Positions 1 to 7,690 of a stretch of DNA of 24,536 nt are shown here, piece after piece. The notes below the pieces were generated by a model. That model saw only the letters and a program-made list of their open reading frames with translations, made no database searches and was not told where the DNA came from. The DNA comes from Lachnospira sp. UBA3212 (GTDB lineage Bacteria; Bacillota; Clostridia; Lachnospirales; Lachnospiraceae), in the NCBI GenBank assembly GCA_002363615.1, contig DEWK01000005.1, forward strand, positions 1 through 24,536. Reading direction: 5' to 3'. Each line of letters begins with the position of its first letter. Within the stretch, counting starts at the first letter, position 1. The translations under genes were made by a program, and so were the position numbers.

Positions 1-227
1 ATCACCCCTTCCTAACTACTAATTCTTGTGTTTTTACACTTTTTATAGCTTTTTAAATGCCTCAGTAACACAATTTACTTTCTGTAACTATAACTTCTTC
101 ACTTTCTTGGTTATTTATTGCTATCCCTCCTCACCTAAGCCATACTTTAAACTGCAAACGCTATAATTGACCGTTTATGCCTTTAATTTATAGTTTCGTT
201 TTTATAATCGCATGTATCCTTCCGCAC
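1..227. other. AT-rich non-coding left edge, downstream of comEC
   Basis: No convincing gene is visible here. Read on the minus strand, the comEC stop is followed by AT-rich sequence without a clear intrinsic terminator. The last bases of the window (positions 1-16) read GTTAGGAAGGGGTGAT on the minus strand. This looks like a Shine-Dalgarno sequence, so another minus-strand gene probably starts just outside the window. An isolated AGGAGG lies at 126-131 (minus) with no usable start codon after it. In many Firmicutes holA follows comEC; it does not do so within this window. Confidence 0.6.
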
Positions 228-2591
228 TCATTCACTTACAAAGGGTATTACTTTCGTTTCGTTATCATTACGTCCAATGGTGATCATTATACAGCCCTGC
301 AGATCCGTTCTATAAATCCTACAGTCAGCTTCTTTCAGCCTTTCCAATGTTTCTTTGTGGGGATGCCCATAACAATTGTTCCTTCCCGCAGAAATCAAAG
401 CACAATCCGGATGACATTTGCGTAAAAACTCCAGGGTACTAGCGTTTTTAGAACCGTGATGCCCCACCTTTATAAAATCCACTTTTCCAAAGGAATAATC
501 TTTTTCAAAATCCGCTTCCGCGTCTCCGGTAAAGATTCCCCTGACTCCCTGGTAGGAAAAACCAAGCACCAAACTTCCCTGATTTATATCTTCAGGTTCT
601 GCCTTAGCATAAGGCCAAAGAACCTGAAAGTTAGCAGATCCGAGGGAAAAACAATCCCCCCTAGAAAGCCAGCGAACAAGGCAATGGTTACGCTTGGCAA
701 TCGCTAAAATTTTTTTATATTTCCTCCGATCTTTCAGGTCTGACAGGTAGATTTGGTCCACTAGAATTTCCTTCTTTTCCAGAAGGGACAAGGTGCCACA
801 AACATGGTCCTTGTCCGGGTGGGTAAATACTACTCCCTGCAAATGAGTAATTCCCTTACTTTGTAAAAAAGGTAGCATTCGATCATTTCCCACATCGCTA
901 ACACTGGTGGATCCTCCATCTATCAAAAAATTGCTCCCATCCGGGGCACAAAAAACAATCCCATCTCCTTGCCCCACATCAAGCAGGTGAATTTCATAGT
1001 CTTTTACAGGATGAAAACACAAGATGAAAAATAGGACAGGAATTAGAATTTCCCAAAGAAATCTTCTCCTTCTACAAAATAGGACCTGACCAACATAGCT
1101 CTCCTTCTCCACCCTTTGGCCCCTCTTTTTTATAAAATAACTAGTTCCAAACACTAGGACATAATAAAGGATCATAAGACCAAGCCTAGGTTTTCCCGTC
1201 ACCAGAGTAAACCCTGGAAGCCTTTTTACCAAGGAACAAAGACTTTTATAAAAAGAGAGAATCCAACAAGGAAGATGAAAGAGTCTTTGCCCCAGGGAAG
1301 GAAGGAAAAAACCAAGAAAGAGGCTAAAAAAGGAAGTTCCAACCAGGACCGAAAGGCAAGGAATTACTAAGAGGTTTAGTAATAGCCCATAGGGATAAAT
1401 TTTAAAATAAGACCAGGTTAGGATGGGTAAAATAGCCAACTGGATGGCCAGGGAAAATGCAAAGGAATCCTTCCACTTGGTAAGAATCAAATGTTTATGC
1501 CGTTCCTTACTTTCCATTCCTAAAATCAAGGAGGGGAAGATCAAATAGACTCCTGCAACAGCTCCCACGGAAAGCAAAAAACCAGACTGGAAAAGTCCCA
1601 TGGGATTTTGAATCAAAAGAATTATAACTGCCAGACTCAAACCAGAAATCCCATCATAGGAAGCCCCTATGGCTTGCCCATAAAAAGCCAGGCTTAACAT
1701 GCAAACCGCTCGCATGGTTGCTATGGAACTTCCCGTTACCAAACCAAAAAAGAGGACAAAAGAAATCCCACATAAGGCCGAAACATAATAACCACAGCAT
1801 TTGCGAAGAAGGGTGAATAGGGTAAGGCCAAGGATTGAAATATGAAGACCGGAGATTGCCAGAACATGAGAAATCCCCCCTAGTTGATACAAATCCTTGA
1901 TTTCTCTTGGTATCTCCCATCGCTCTCCCAAGAGGATTCCAAGAAGTTCTCCCCGATGCTTTTTTGGACAAATTTCCATAAGTACCGTTCGGGCTTTTTG
2001 GTGGACGTAACCGGCCAGAAAAAAAATCGACCATTTCCTTTGAATTTTTAAAAGTTTGCCATTTGCGATTCTTCCATAACAGGCTTGGGAAGCCTGATAG
2101 GTCTTCCTATTAAAATTTCCCGGATTATAAGCTGGTTCAAAGGCCTCAATCCTTCCCCGAATTGTTAGGTATTCCCCTAAACCAAGGTCTGGCCGCTTAA
2201 AATCCTCCAGGCAAACCTCAAGTTTTCCCAGGTTTTTCGTTTTTATAAGATAGAGATTCTCTTCCCTTCCCTCTCTGATCGAAAGCAATCTGCCACAAAC
2301 CACCTGTTCTCTTTCCTCCTGAATAAACTGTTCCACCCTAACTTGACGGTTGCTTTCCTGCTGAATCCGAAGGAAACCCAGAAAAAAAAACCCTATTCCA
2401 AGAAAGAAAAAAAGACAGGTCCACTTAGGATTACCTGTCTTTTTATAATTTCCCACAAAAAGGAAGCCTGTAATCATAGCAATTACAAGTCCCCCTACGA
2501 AAACATTCTTCACTCCCTGCCCCTCTCCTAAAAGAAACAGGCCTTCCCCTAGTACGAAAGCCACTGCCCAAAGTGCCAGTGGTCGTTTCAT
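228..2591 (-). CDS. comEC: DNA internalization competence protein ComEC/Rec2
   Basis: 787-residue polytopic membrane protein of the ComEC/Rec2 family, which forms the channel that carries single-stranded transforming DNA across the membrane. Three parts are visible. The N-terminus has membrane segments and a DUF4131-like soluble region (about residues 1-200). The Competence domain (about 210-490) contains the family-typical stretch ending SHVLAISGLHISILG. The C-terminal metallo-beta-lactamase-like domain starts near residue 531 (LLDVGQGDGIVF) and has the metal motif HPDKDH at 591-596, a FTGDAE motif and GHHGSK. Length and domain order match full-length family members, and the catalytic-type residues are present, so the gene looks intact. 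The ATG at 2591 follows AAAGGAG, which overlaps the stop codon of the upstream GerMN gene, suggesting translational coupling. It is the last gene of the comEA-to-comEC unit. Confidence 0.95.
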   Translation of the reverse strand: MKRPLALWAVAFVLGEGLFLLGEGQGVKNVFVGGLVIAMITGFLFVGNYKKTGNPKWTCLFFFLGIGFFFLGFLRIQQESNRQVRVEQFIQEEREQVVCGRLLSIREGREENLYLIKTKNLGKLEVCLEDFKRPDLGLGEYLTIRGRIEAFEPAYNPGNFNRKTYQASQACYGRIANGKLLKIQRKWSIFFLAGYVHQKARTVLMEICPKKHRGELLGILLGERWEIPREIKDLYQLGGISHVLAISGLHISILGLTLFTLLRKCCGYYVSALCGISFVLFFGLVTGSSIATMRAVCMLSLAFYGQAIGASYDGISGLSLAVIILLIQNPMGLFQSGFLLSVGAVAGVYLIFPSLILGMESKERHKHLILTKWKDSFAFSLAIQLAILPILTWSYFKIYPYGLLLNLLVIPCLSVLVGTSFFSLFLGFFLPSLGQRLFHLPCWILSFYKSLCSLVKRLPGFTLVTGKPRLGLMILYYVLVFGTSYFIKKRGQRVEKESYVGQVLFCRRRRFLWEILIPVLFFILCFHPVKDYEIHLLDVGQGDGIVFCAPDGSNFLIDGGSTSVSDVGNDRMLPFLQSKGITHLQGVVFTHPDKDHVCGTLSLLEKKEILVDQIYLSDLKDRRKYKKILAIAKRNHCLVRWLSRGDCFSLGSANFQVLWPYAKAEPEDINQGSLVLGFSYQGVRGIFTGDAEADFEKDYSFGKVDFIKVGHHGSKNASTLEFLRKCHPDCALISAGRNNCYGHPHKETLERLKEADCRIYRTDLQGCIMITIGRNDNETKVIPFVSE

Positions 2592-2600
2592 AATTCTCCT

Positions 2601-3539
2601 TTACTCTTTTACCTCCGTAGGATAAAACGGATCCTTTAGAGATACTTCCTTGTGATAAGTTACATCACTTTGTCCATTAATTAAAAATTGAACTTTTTCC
2701 ACTCCCGATAAGCTGCAAAGAGAATTCACGATTGCTTCAATCACCACACGATTGGAACAATTCACATAAGTTTCTTCAAAACTTTCGGTAAAATCTACAT
2801 AGCAAATTCCATTTTCCCGATATACACTATTTAATTTAACCTTAGAAGACAGGACCGGACTATAGTTTGAATCCTTTGGCCCTGCAATCAGCTGATTCAT
2901 TACATATTGTTCCAGGGAAACATTACTGGATAAGACATGATTATACTGATACACCCTTAACTGATCTGAACCAGGTACACAAAAGTATAGGTGAATCGTT
3001 CTATTTTCAAATGAAATCTCATGGTCTTGGGTATTATCCACAAAATCACTTTTTTTCATGGCCCCTACTTCTTCTCCATCAAAAATCAAGCTCTCTCCAT
3101 CAATGGTAAAGACCACCTGATCTACAAAAGATAGTTGAGTCATGGTTAAAACCACGGAGCTTCTTAAAATAATCTCATTCACCGTCTCTAGACTATAATA
3201 ACCGGAGGAACAGTTAATGGTAAGCAAACCGTCCTTAATACTTTTAATCTCTATGCTTACCTTATCCGGAATGGTGTTGGTATAATCCGAATCCGTAGGA
3301 CGGGTGGCAAGCTTGCTTAAAAGTTCCCTGGCAAGTTCTTTTGGATGATCCTTAGAAGTCTTTGGTTCATAGGCCAGGGGCTTTAATCCCCGTTCATTAC
3401 TGCCTTCATAGTAAAGATAGAATTCACTGCTTTTTTTCTCTTCTTTGCCCTTTTTGTCACAGGCACATAAGCCACTTGCTAAGATCAGGCAAAGGAGAAG
3501 AAGGAATACATTCTTACATCTCTTCTTGCATCTTTCCAT
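2601..3539 (-). CDS. Lipoprotein with two GerMN domains
   Basis: 312-residue predicted lipoprotein. The signal peptide has a basic n-region (MERCKKRCK), a hydrophobic stretch and a lipobox ending LCAC, making Cys27 the likely lipidated residue. Two repeats with the GerMN pattern follow, at about residues 40-155 and 180-295; the second contains YVDFTESF and ends VEKVQFLINGQ. GerMN domains occur in the sporulation/germination protein GerM and in LpqB-type lipoproteins, and are thought to bind envelope partners. The exact role here is unknown. I chose the ATG at 3539, preceded by AAAGGAG at 7 nt, over an upstream TTG at 3560. The start lies inside the 3' end of the kinase gene (26-bp overlap) and the stop is 9 bases before comEC, so it should be co-expressed with both. 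Its position next to a sensor kinase resembles other actinobacterial and firmicute kinase-lipoprotein pairs, such as MtrB-LpqB; that analogy is inference. Confidence 0.85.
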   Translation of the reverse strand: MERCKKRCKNVFLLLLCLILASGLCACDKKGKEEKKSSEFYLYYEGSNERGLKPLAYEPKTSKDHPKELARELLSKLATRPTDSDYTNTIPDKVSIEIKSIKDGLLTINCSSGYYSLETVNEIILRSSVVLTMTQLSFVDQVVFTIDGESLIFDGEEVGAMKKSDFVDNTQDHEISFENRTIHLYFCVPGSDQLRVYQYNHVLSSNVSLEQYVMNQLIAGPKDSNYSPVLSSKVKLNSVYRENGICYVDFTESFEETYVNCSNRVVIEAIVNSLCSLSGVEKVQFLINGQSDVTYHKEVSLKDPFYPTEVKE

Positions 3540-4995
3540 GATCTTGCTCCTTTCTAACAAATGTTAACGGCATACGAACCGTAAAGGTGGTTCCTTCCTC
3601 CGGCTTACTAAATACCTTAATAGCACCGTTATGCATAACCACGATACGTCTGGCAATGGCAAGTCCCAATCCGGTTCCACTGACTTCATCTCCCTCTCTG
3701 GTTCTGGCCTTATCCACCCGGTAAAATCGTTCAAAGATTTTTCCCAGTTCATCCTCGGACATACCAATTCCGGAATCTGAAACCTTCAGGTAGAAATACT
3801 GGTGATCGGCATTCAAAGAAATATGAACCCAGCCCTCGATTCGGTTGTACTTAATGGCATTCTCCACCAGGTTGGTAATCACAAGTCCAAACTTTACTTC
3901 ATCTACCTCTGCAAGCACCGGCCGGAAGCTTTCCAGTACCAATTCAATATTCTTCTTGGCCGCAATGGGACGAAGTCTCTTTAAGATTAACTCAATGGAT
4001 TCATTGATGTTCACCGTAGAAACATTCAAACTATCCACCGACTTATCTAAACGTACCAAGGTTAAAAGGTCTGTGATAATGGCACTTTCTCTATCAATTT
4101 CCAGGGAAATGTCCTGTAAGAATTCCCGATACATCTCTTCCGGCACTCCCTCCTGAGTCAAAAGGGAATCCACTAAAACCTTAATCGAAGTAATCGGTGT
4201 CTTTAACTCATGGGAAACATTCGATACAAACTCGGAGCGGGAATTATCTAATTCTTCCAAACGGTTTAACATCTCATTCAAAGCCTCTGTAATCCGTTCT
4301 GTTTCCGAATAACCACTTAACTTAATTCGATCCGAGAGATTACCTGCGTTCACCTGTTCCAAGGATTTTTCAATCTTTCTAAAAGGCTGAACCATGAATC
4401 TTGAAAATAGAATCGCAAGACCTAATACCGCAAACAGAAAAAGAGTTTCAATCATATAAATGCTATCTTTGATTTCATTTAAAAGATTCGCAATTTCGTC
4501 AGTATGATAAACAATACTAATGACTCCATCAATGGCCTCTTCTCCCTCACGGCTTACTGCCAGATCCACCTCCATCAACTTGGTCTCACGATTATAATTA
4601 TAGTAATTCTTACCTTCAAAGCAAGAAAGCACATTCCCGGAAATATTAATTTTTCCCTGGTCCACCAGATAGTTATCATAAATCACCTGAAAGTCCGCAT
4701 CGGTCACTTCGATCCGTGCGGAATAGGTGTTCGCAAGTTGATTGAGTTCCGAATTCAAGGAAGAACGTAGGGCTGCTTCCGTTAGTTTTCCATCCTGATA
4801 GCCACTTTCTGCCAAATGATTTCGAAGGACATTGGCCTGGTTTTTAATCTTGTCGATTTTCTGATTGGTAATATCCCGATCTACGATGCGAATGGCACCT
4901 ACACCTAAAACAATTACCGGAATCGATCCCAGTAAAAAGATCACAAGCATCAGCCAAAACTGCATGCTTGTGAGATATTTTTTAATCTGATTCAT
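3514..4995 (-). CDS. HAMP-domain sensor histidine kinase
   Basis: 493-residue membrane sensor kinase of the WalK/PhoR-like class. It has a transmembrane helix at about residues 13-35, an extracellular sensing region of about 140 residues, a second transmembrane helix at about 179-198 and a HAMP linker at about 200-250. The HisKA domain carries the phospho-accepting His262 in VSHELKTP. The ATPase domain has an N-box (NLVENAIKYN, 375-384), G1 (DSGIGM), F-box (FERFYRVD) and G2 (GTGLGL, about 440-445). All catalytic motifs are intact. Unlike WalK there is no obvious cytoplasmic PAS domain between HAMP and HisKA, so the name walK is not justified. It starts 18 bases after the response regulator stop, behind an AGGAG, and its 3' end overlaps the GerMN lipoprotein gene. 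The signal is unknown; the lipoprotein is a candidate accessory factor. Confidence 0.93.
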   Translation of the reverse strand: MNQIKKYLTSMQFWLMLVIFLLGSIPVIVLGVGAIRIVDRDITNQKIDKIKNQANVLRNHLAESGYQDGKLTEAALRSSLNSELNQLANTYSARIEVTDADFQVIYDNYLVDQGKINISGNVLSCFEGKNYYNYNRETKLMEVDLAVSREGEEAIDGVISIVYHTDEIANLLNEIKDSIYMIETLFLFAVLGLAILFSRFMVQPFRKIEKSLEQVNAGNLSDRIKLSGYSETERITEALNEMLNRLEELDNSRSEFVSNVSHELKTPITSIKVLVDSLLTQEGVPEEMYREFLQDISLEIDRESAIITDLLTLVRLDKSVDSLNVSTVNINESIELILKRLRPIAAKKNIELVLESFRPVLAEVDEVKFGLVITNLVENAIKYNRIEGWVHISLNADHQYFYLKVSDSGIGMSEDELGKIFERFYRVDKARTREGDEVSGTGLGLAIARRIVVMHNGAIKVFSKPEEGTTFTVRMPLTFVRKEQDHGKMQEEM

Positions 4996-5013
4996 CTATT
5001 AATACTCCTGTAA

Positions 5014-5700
5014 TCAGGCATCAAAGTAATATCCTATCCCCCACTTGGTATGGATATACTTTGGCTGGCTTGGGTGAGATTCAATTTTCTCACGAAGTCT
5101 TCTTACATGTACGTCCACGGTACGCACATCTCCGGGATAATCATAGCCCCAAATCTCTTTTAAAAGCGCTTCACGACTATAGACTTTGTTCGGATTGGTG
5201 GCAAGTAATTCCAAAAGATCAAATTCCTTCACCGTCAGGTTTACTTCCTGTCCTTCAATCCTTACCCGTCGGCTATTTAAATCCATCTTAAAATTCTTCT
5301 TCTCAATAACCCCATCATCCTTCTGTTCTGCGCTTTTGGCGGTTCTGCGAATAATAGCCTTGATTCTTGCCTTCACCTCAAGAATATTAAAAGGTTTTGT
5401 TACATAATCATCCGCACCATTCTCGAGGCCCATGATCTTATCCATATCATCTGCCTTGGCTGTTAACATAATAATCGGCACACTAGAAAACGAACGAATT
5501 TCCTGACATACCTCAAAACCATCATGGATTGGAAGCATTACATCTAAAAGAATAATGTCATACCGGTTAGCCCTTGCCAAATCAATGGCTTCCTGACCAT
5601 CATATGCACAATCAACTTCCATTCCATCCTGCATTAGAGAAAAACGGATGCCCTTTACAATTAACTTCTCATCATCTACCACTAAAACCTTTGTAGCCAT
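5014..5700 (-). CDS. OmpR/PhoB-family response regulator
   Basis: 228-residue DNA-binding response regulator. The receiver domain (about residues 1-120) has the acidic pocket near D10, the phospho-acceptor Asp53 in LLDVMLP, and the conserved Lys in DDYVTKPF. The output domain (about 130-228) is a winged helix of the OmpR/PhoB class, with VNLTVKEFDLLELLA and VDVHVRRLREKIE. It should be phosphorylated by the kinase encoded immediately downstream. It is similar in overall style to WalR/YycF, but context and the kinase architecture do not prove that identity. It lies 26 bases after comEA and 18 before the kinase, in the same unit as comEA and comEC, so it could regulate or be co-regulated with DNA uptake; its targets cannot be read from the window. 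The ATG is preceded by AAGGG at 6 nt. Confidence 0.94.
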   Translation of the reverse strand: MATKVLVVDDEKLIVKGIRFSLMQDGMEVDCAYDGQEAIDLARANRYDIILLDVMLPIHDGFEVCQEIRSFSSVPIIMLTAKADDMDKIMGLENGADDYVTKPFNILEVKARIKAIIRRTAKSAEQKDDGVIEKKNFKMDLNSRRVRIEGQEVNLTVKEFDLLELLATNPNKVYSREALLKEIWGYDYPGDVRTVDVHVRRLREKIESHPSQPKYIHTKWGIGYYFDA

Positions 5701-5726
5701 GTTGAACCCTTCCTAAAAACCTATCT

Positions 5727-6344
5727 TCAAACTGTAATATATTCCTTCATCTTGTTATATGCGCCCTCTTTGATTCCAGATACTTTCATTACATCTTCCG
5801 TCTTTCCAAATGCTCCTTTTTCTTCTCGATAAGCTAAGATTGCATCTGCTTTTGCTTCCCCGATCCCCGGAATCTCCATTAACTCTTCCCTGGATGCCGT
5901 ATTCAGGTTTACCTTTGCTTCTGTCCCACCGGAGTCCTTGCTTGTTTCCTTTAAAGCTTCTCCCTTTTTGGGAATCAGGACCTGCATCCCATCTTCCACC
6001 GGCTTAGCAAGATTAATGCCTGTAGGATCCGCCTTTTTGGTAAATCCACCCGCTAAATTCACGGCCTGGTCTACTCTGGCTCCTTGAGGAAGCGAGTAAA
6101 CCCCTGGATTTTTTACGGCTCCGCAAATATACACCACCAGCTCCATCGGTGATTCTGTTTCACTTTGACTTTCCAGTGACTGTTCCGGTGCACGTTCTAA
6201 CTGAATCTCCTGATTTGTTTGGCAACCGGAAAAAAGGCCAGACACATACGCAAGAAAGACAAGGCATGCGATTGTTCCCCAAGCCTTGTACTTTTTTTCG
6301 GCCCTATGGGCCTGTTTCAATTCTTGAAATAACTGAATCCTCAT
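5727..6344 (-). CDS. comEA: Competence DNA receptor ComEA (SLBB + helix-hairpin-helix)
   Basis: 205-residue surface protein that binds double-stranded DNA for transfer to the ComEC channel. A cytoplasmic N-terminus of about 20 residues is followed by one hydrophobic segment (about 22-40). An SLBB-like domain follows (about 68-127, with VYICGAVKNPGVYSLPQG). The C-terminal helix-hairpin-helix pair (about 142-205) reads VNLNTASREELMEIPGIG and has the GIGEAKADAILAYRE hairpin. This is the standard ComEA layout and length. The hydrophobic segment ends FSGC, which could act as a lipobox, although F at -3 is not ideal. The ATG at 6344 has a strong AAAAGGAGG. It is the first gene of the com/two-component/GerMN unit, and a terminator-like hairpin lies in its leader. 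Confidence 0.93.
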   Translation of the reverse strand: MRIQLFQELKQAHRAEKKYKAWGTIACLVFLAYVSGLFSGCQTNQEIQLERAPEQSLESQSETESPMELVVYICGAVKNPGVYSLPQGARVDQAVNLAGGFTKKADPTGINLAKPVEDGMQVLIPKKGEALKETSKDSGGTEAKVNLNTASREELMEIPGIGEAKADAILAYREEKGAFGKTEDVMKVSGIKEGAYNKMKEYITV

Positions 6345-6371
6345 ACATCCTCCTTTTAAAGAATGCAGAGT

Positions 6372-6399
6372 AAAAAACGGTCGCAGTCACACCTGCGAC
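6372..6399 (-). terminator. Intrinsic terminator or attenuator between argD and comEA
   Basis: On the minus strand a 7-bp GC-rich stem GTCGCAG/CTGCGAC with a 6-base loop is followed by CG and six T residues. It can end the argJBD transcript. It also lies immediately after the candidate comEA promoter, so transcripts from that promoter would run into it at once. Confidence 0.7.
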
Positions 6400-6406
6400 T
6401 ACAACC

Positions 6407-6435
6407 ATTTTACATAAATCAATATTAATTTACAA
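6407..6435 (-). promoter_or_regulatory. Candidate sigma-A promoter for comEA
   Basis: TTGTAA (6430-6435) and TAAAAT (6407-6412) on the minus strand are separated by exactly 17 bases. The expected start point is near 6400, where the terminator-like hairpin begins. Assigned by pattern only. Confidence 0.5.
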
Positions 6436-6463
6436 GGGGAGAAATGAATTTATTTGTCCATTT

Positions 6464-6479
6464 ACCGAATCCGCAAATT
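6464..6479 (-). repeat. Copy 1 of the TTTGCGGATTCGG motif
   Basis: On the minus strand AATTTGCGGATTCGGT begins within the argD stop codon. The same 13-base core occurs twice on the plus strand at 22346-22379. Function unknown; three chance copies of a 13-mer in 24.5 kb are very unlikely. Confidence 0.6.
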
Positions 6480-7668
6480 AGAGAAGGGTTTTTAAAATTA
6501 AAATCATCTTGTCCACATCTGTTTTGCTGATTACTAGTGGTGGAAGAAGACGAAGCACATTGCCCTCTGCAGAAAGGGTAATTAAACCTTTTTCTAAGCA
6601 AGCCTTTACTACTTCTCCTACCGGTTTTTCAGGCGCCAAGGCAAGTCCCTGCATCAGACCCTTTCCACGGTGTCCAATCACATTTGGAAGTTCTCCAACC
6701 AATTCAGCAAGCTTCTGGTCCATATAAAAACCAACCTCCTTTACATGGTCAAGGATCTTGTCTTCTTTGAAAATATCTAATACCACGTTTACTGCGGCAC
6801 AGGCAAATGGGTTTCCACCATAGGTAGTTCCATGATCACCGGGTACCATCGCACTTGCCACTTCTTCTCTTGCTGCAAATGCACCGACTGGCACACCGCA
6901 ACCCAAAGCCTTTGCAAAAGTAATGATATCAGCCTTCACTCCATAGTTTTCTAAGGCTAACATCTTACCTGTACGACCCATTCCACACTGAACTTCATCA
7001 CAGATCATTAAAATATCATGATCATCGCAAATCTTTCGAATTCCCTGAATGAATTCCTCTGAGGCTGGATAAAGGCCACCTTCTCCCTGTACCGGTTCCA
7101 GCATAATAGCACATGTCTTTTTAGTAACTAAGGCCTTTACGCTTTCAAGGTCATTAAAGTTTGCAAACTTAACTCCTCCGATTAACGGACGGAAGGCTTC
7201 CTGATAGTGCTCATTACCGGTAACCGAAAGGGCTCCCATACTTCTACCATGGAAGGAATGCTTCATGGCAATGATTTCATGGTCAGTAGAACCATGATCA
7301 CGGTTGTAAGCATATTTTCTTGCTAACTTAATGGCTCCCTCATTGGCCTCGGTACCTGAGTTTGTAAAGAAAACCCGATCCATTCCTGAAAACTCACAAA
7401 TCTTTTCCCCTGCAAGGGCTGCTGGGGCATTATAGAATAAGTTTGAGGTGTGGATTAATTTATCAATCTGAGCCTTTAAGGCATCGTTATACTTCTTGTA
7501 ATTATATCCTAATCCAAATACACCGATTCCAGAACCGAAATCCAAATATTCTTTGCCATCTAAATCATAGAGGTATACGCCATCACCATGATCTAAGACA
7601 AGAGGGAAACGATTATATACATGTAATAAATGGCTATCTGCCAAGTCCATACATTCTTTTGTTGTCAT
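6478..7668 (-). CDS. argD: Acetylornithine aminotransferase
   Basis: 396-residue class III pyridoxal-phosphate aminotransferase. It converts N-acetylglutamate semialdehyde and glutamate to N-acetylornithine and 2-oxoglutarate in arginine synthesis; family members may also act in lysine synthesis. Visible motifs are the NSGTEANEGAIKLARK cofactor region (103-118), SFHGRS, CDEVQCGMGRTG (223-234, with the cofactor-binding Asp) and the Schiff-base Lys253 in FAKALGCGVPVGAF. Length is normal. I chose the ATG at 7668, with GTGAGGA upstream, over an in-frame upstream start that would add 15 residues overlapping argB. It is the last gene of argJ-argB-argD, 22 bases after argB. A terminator-like hairpin lies about 80 bases downstream. 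Confidence 0.94.
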   Translation of the reverse strand: MTTKECMDLADSHLLHVYNRFPLVLDHGDGVYLYDLDGKEYLDFGSGIGVFGLGYNYKKYNDALKAQIDKLIHTSNLFYNAPAALAGEKICEFSGMDRVFFTNSGTEANEGAIKLARKYAYNRDHGSTDHEIIAMKHSFHGRSMGALSVTGNEHYQEAFRPLIGGVKFANFNDLESVKALVTKKTCAIMLEPVQGEGGLYPASEEFIQGIRKICDDHDILMICDEVQCGMGRTGKMLALENYGVKADIITFAKALGCGVPVGAFAAREEVASAMVPGDHGTTYGGNPFACAAVNVVLDIFKEDKILDHVKEVGFYMDQKLAELVGELPNVIGHRGKGLMQGLALAPEKPVGEVVKACLEKGLITLSAEGNVLRLLPPLVISKTDVDKMILILKTLL

Positions 7669-7690
7669 AGTATTGTTCCTCACTTTTCTA

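Noticed and set aside
591..596. Loss of a metal His in the ComEC beta-lactamase-like domain (residues 591-596, HPDKDH instead of HxHxDH)
   Set aside because: Asp in this position is, as far as I recall, usual in firmicute ComEC, so it is not evidence of inactivation. The coordinates given are protein residues.
3514..5700. Naming the two-component genes walR/walK
   Set aside because: The regulator is similar in style, but the kinase has no visible PAS domain and the neighbours (yycH, yycI, walJ) are missing.
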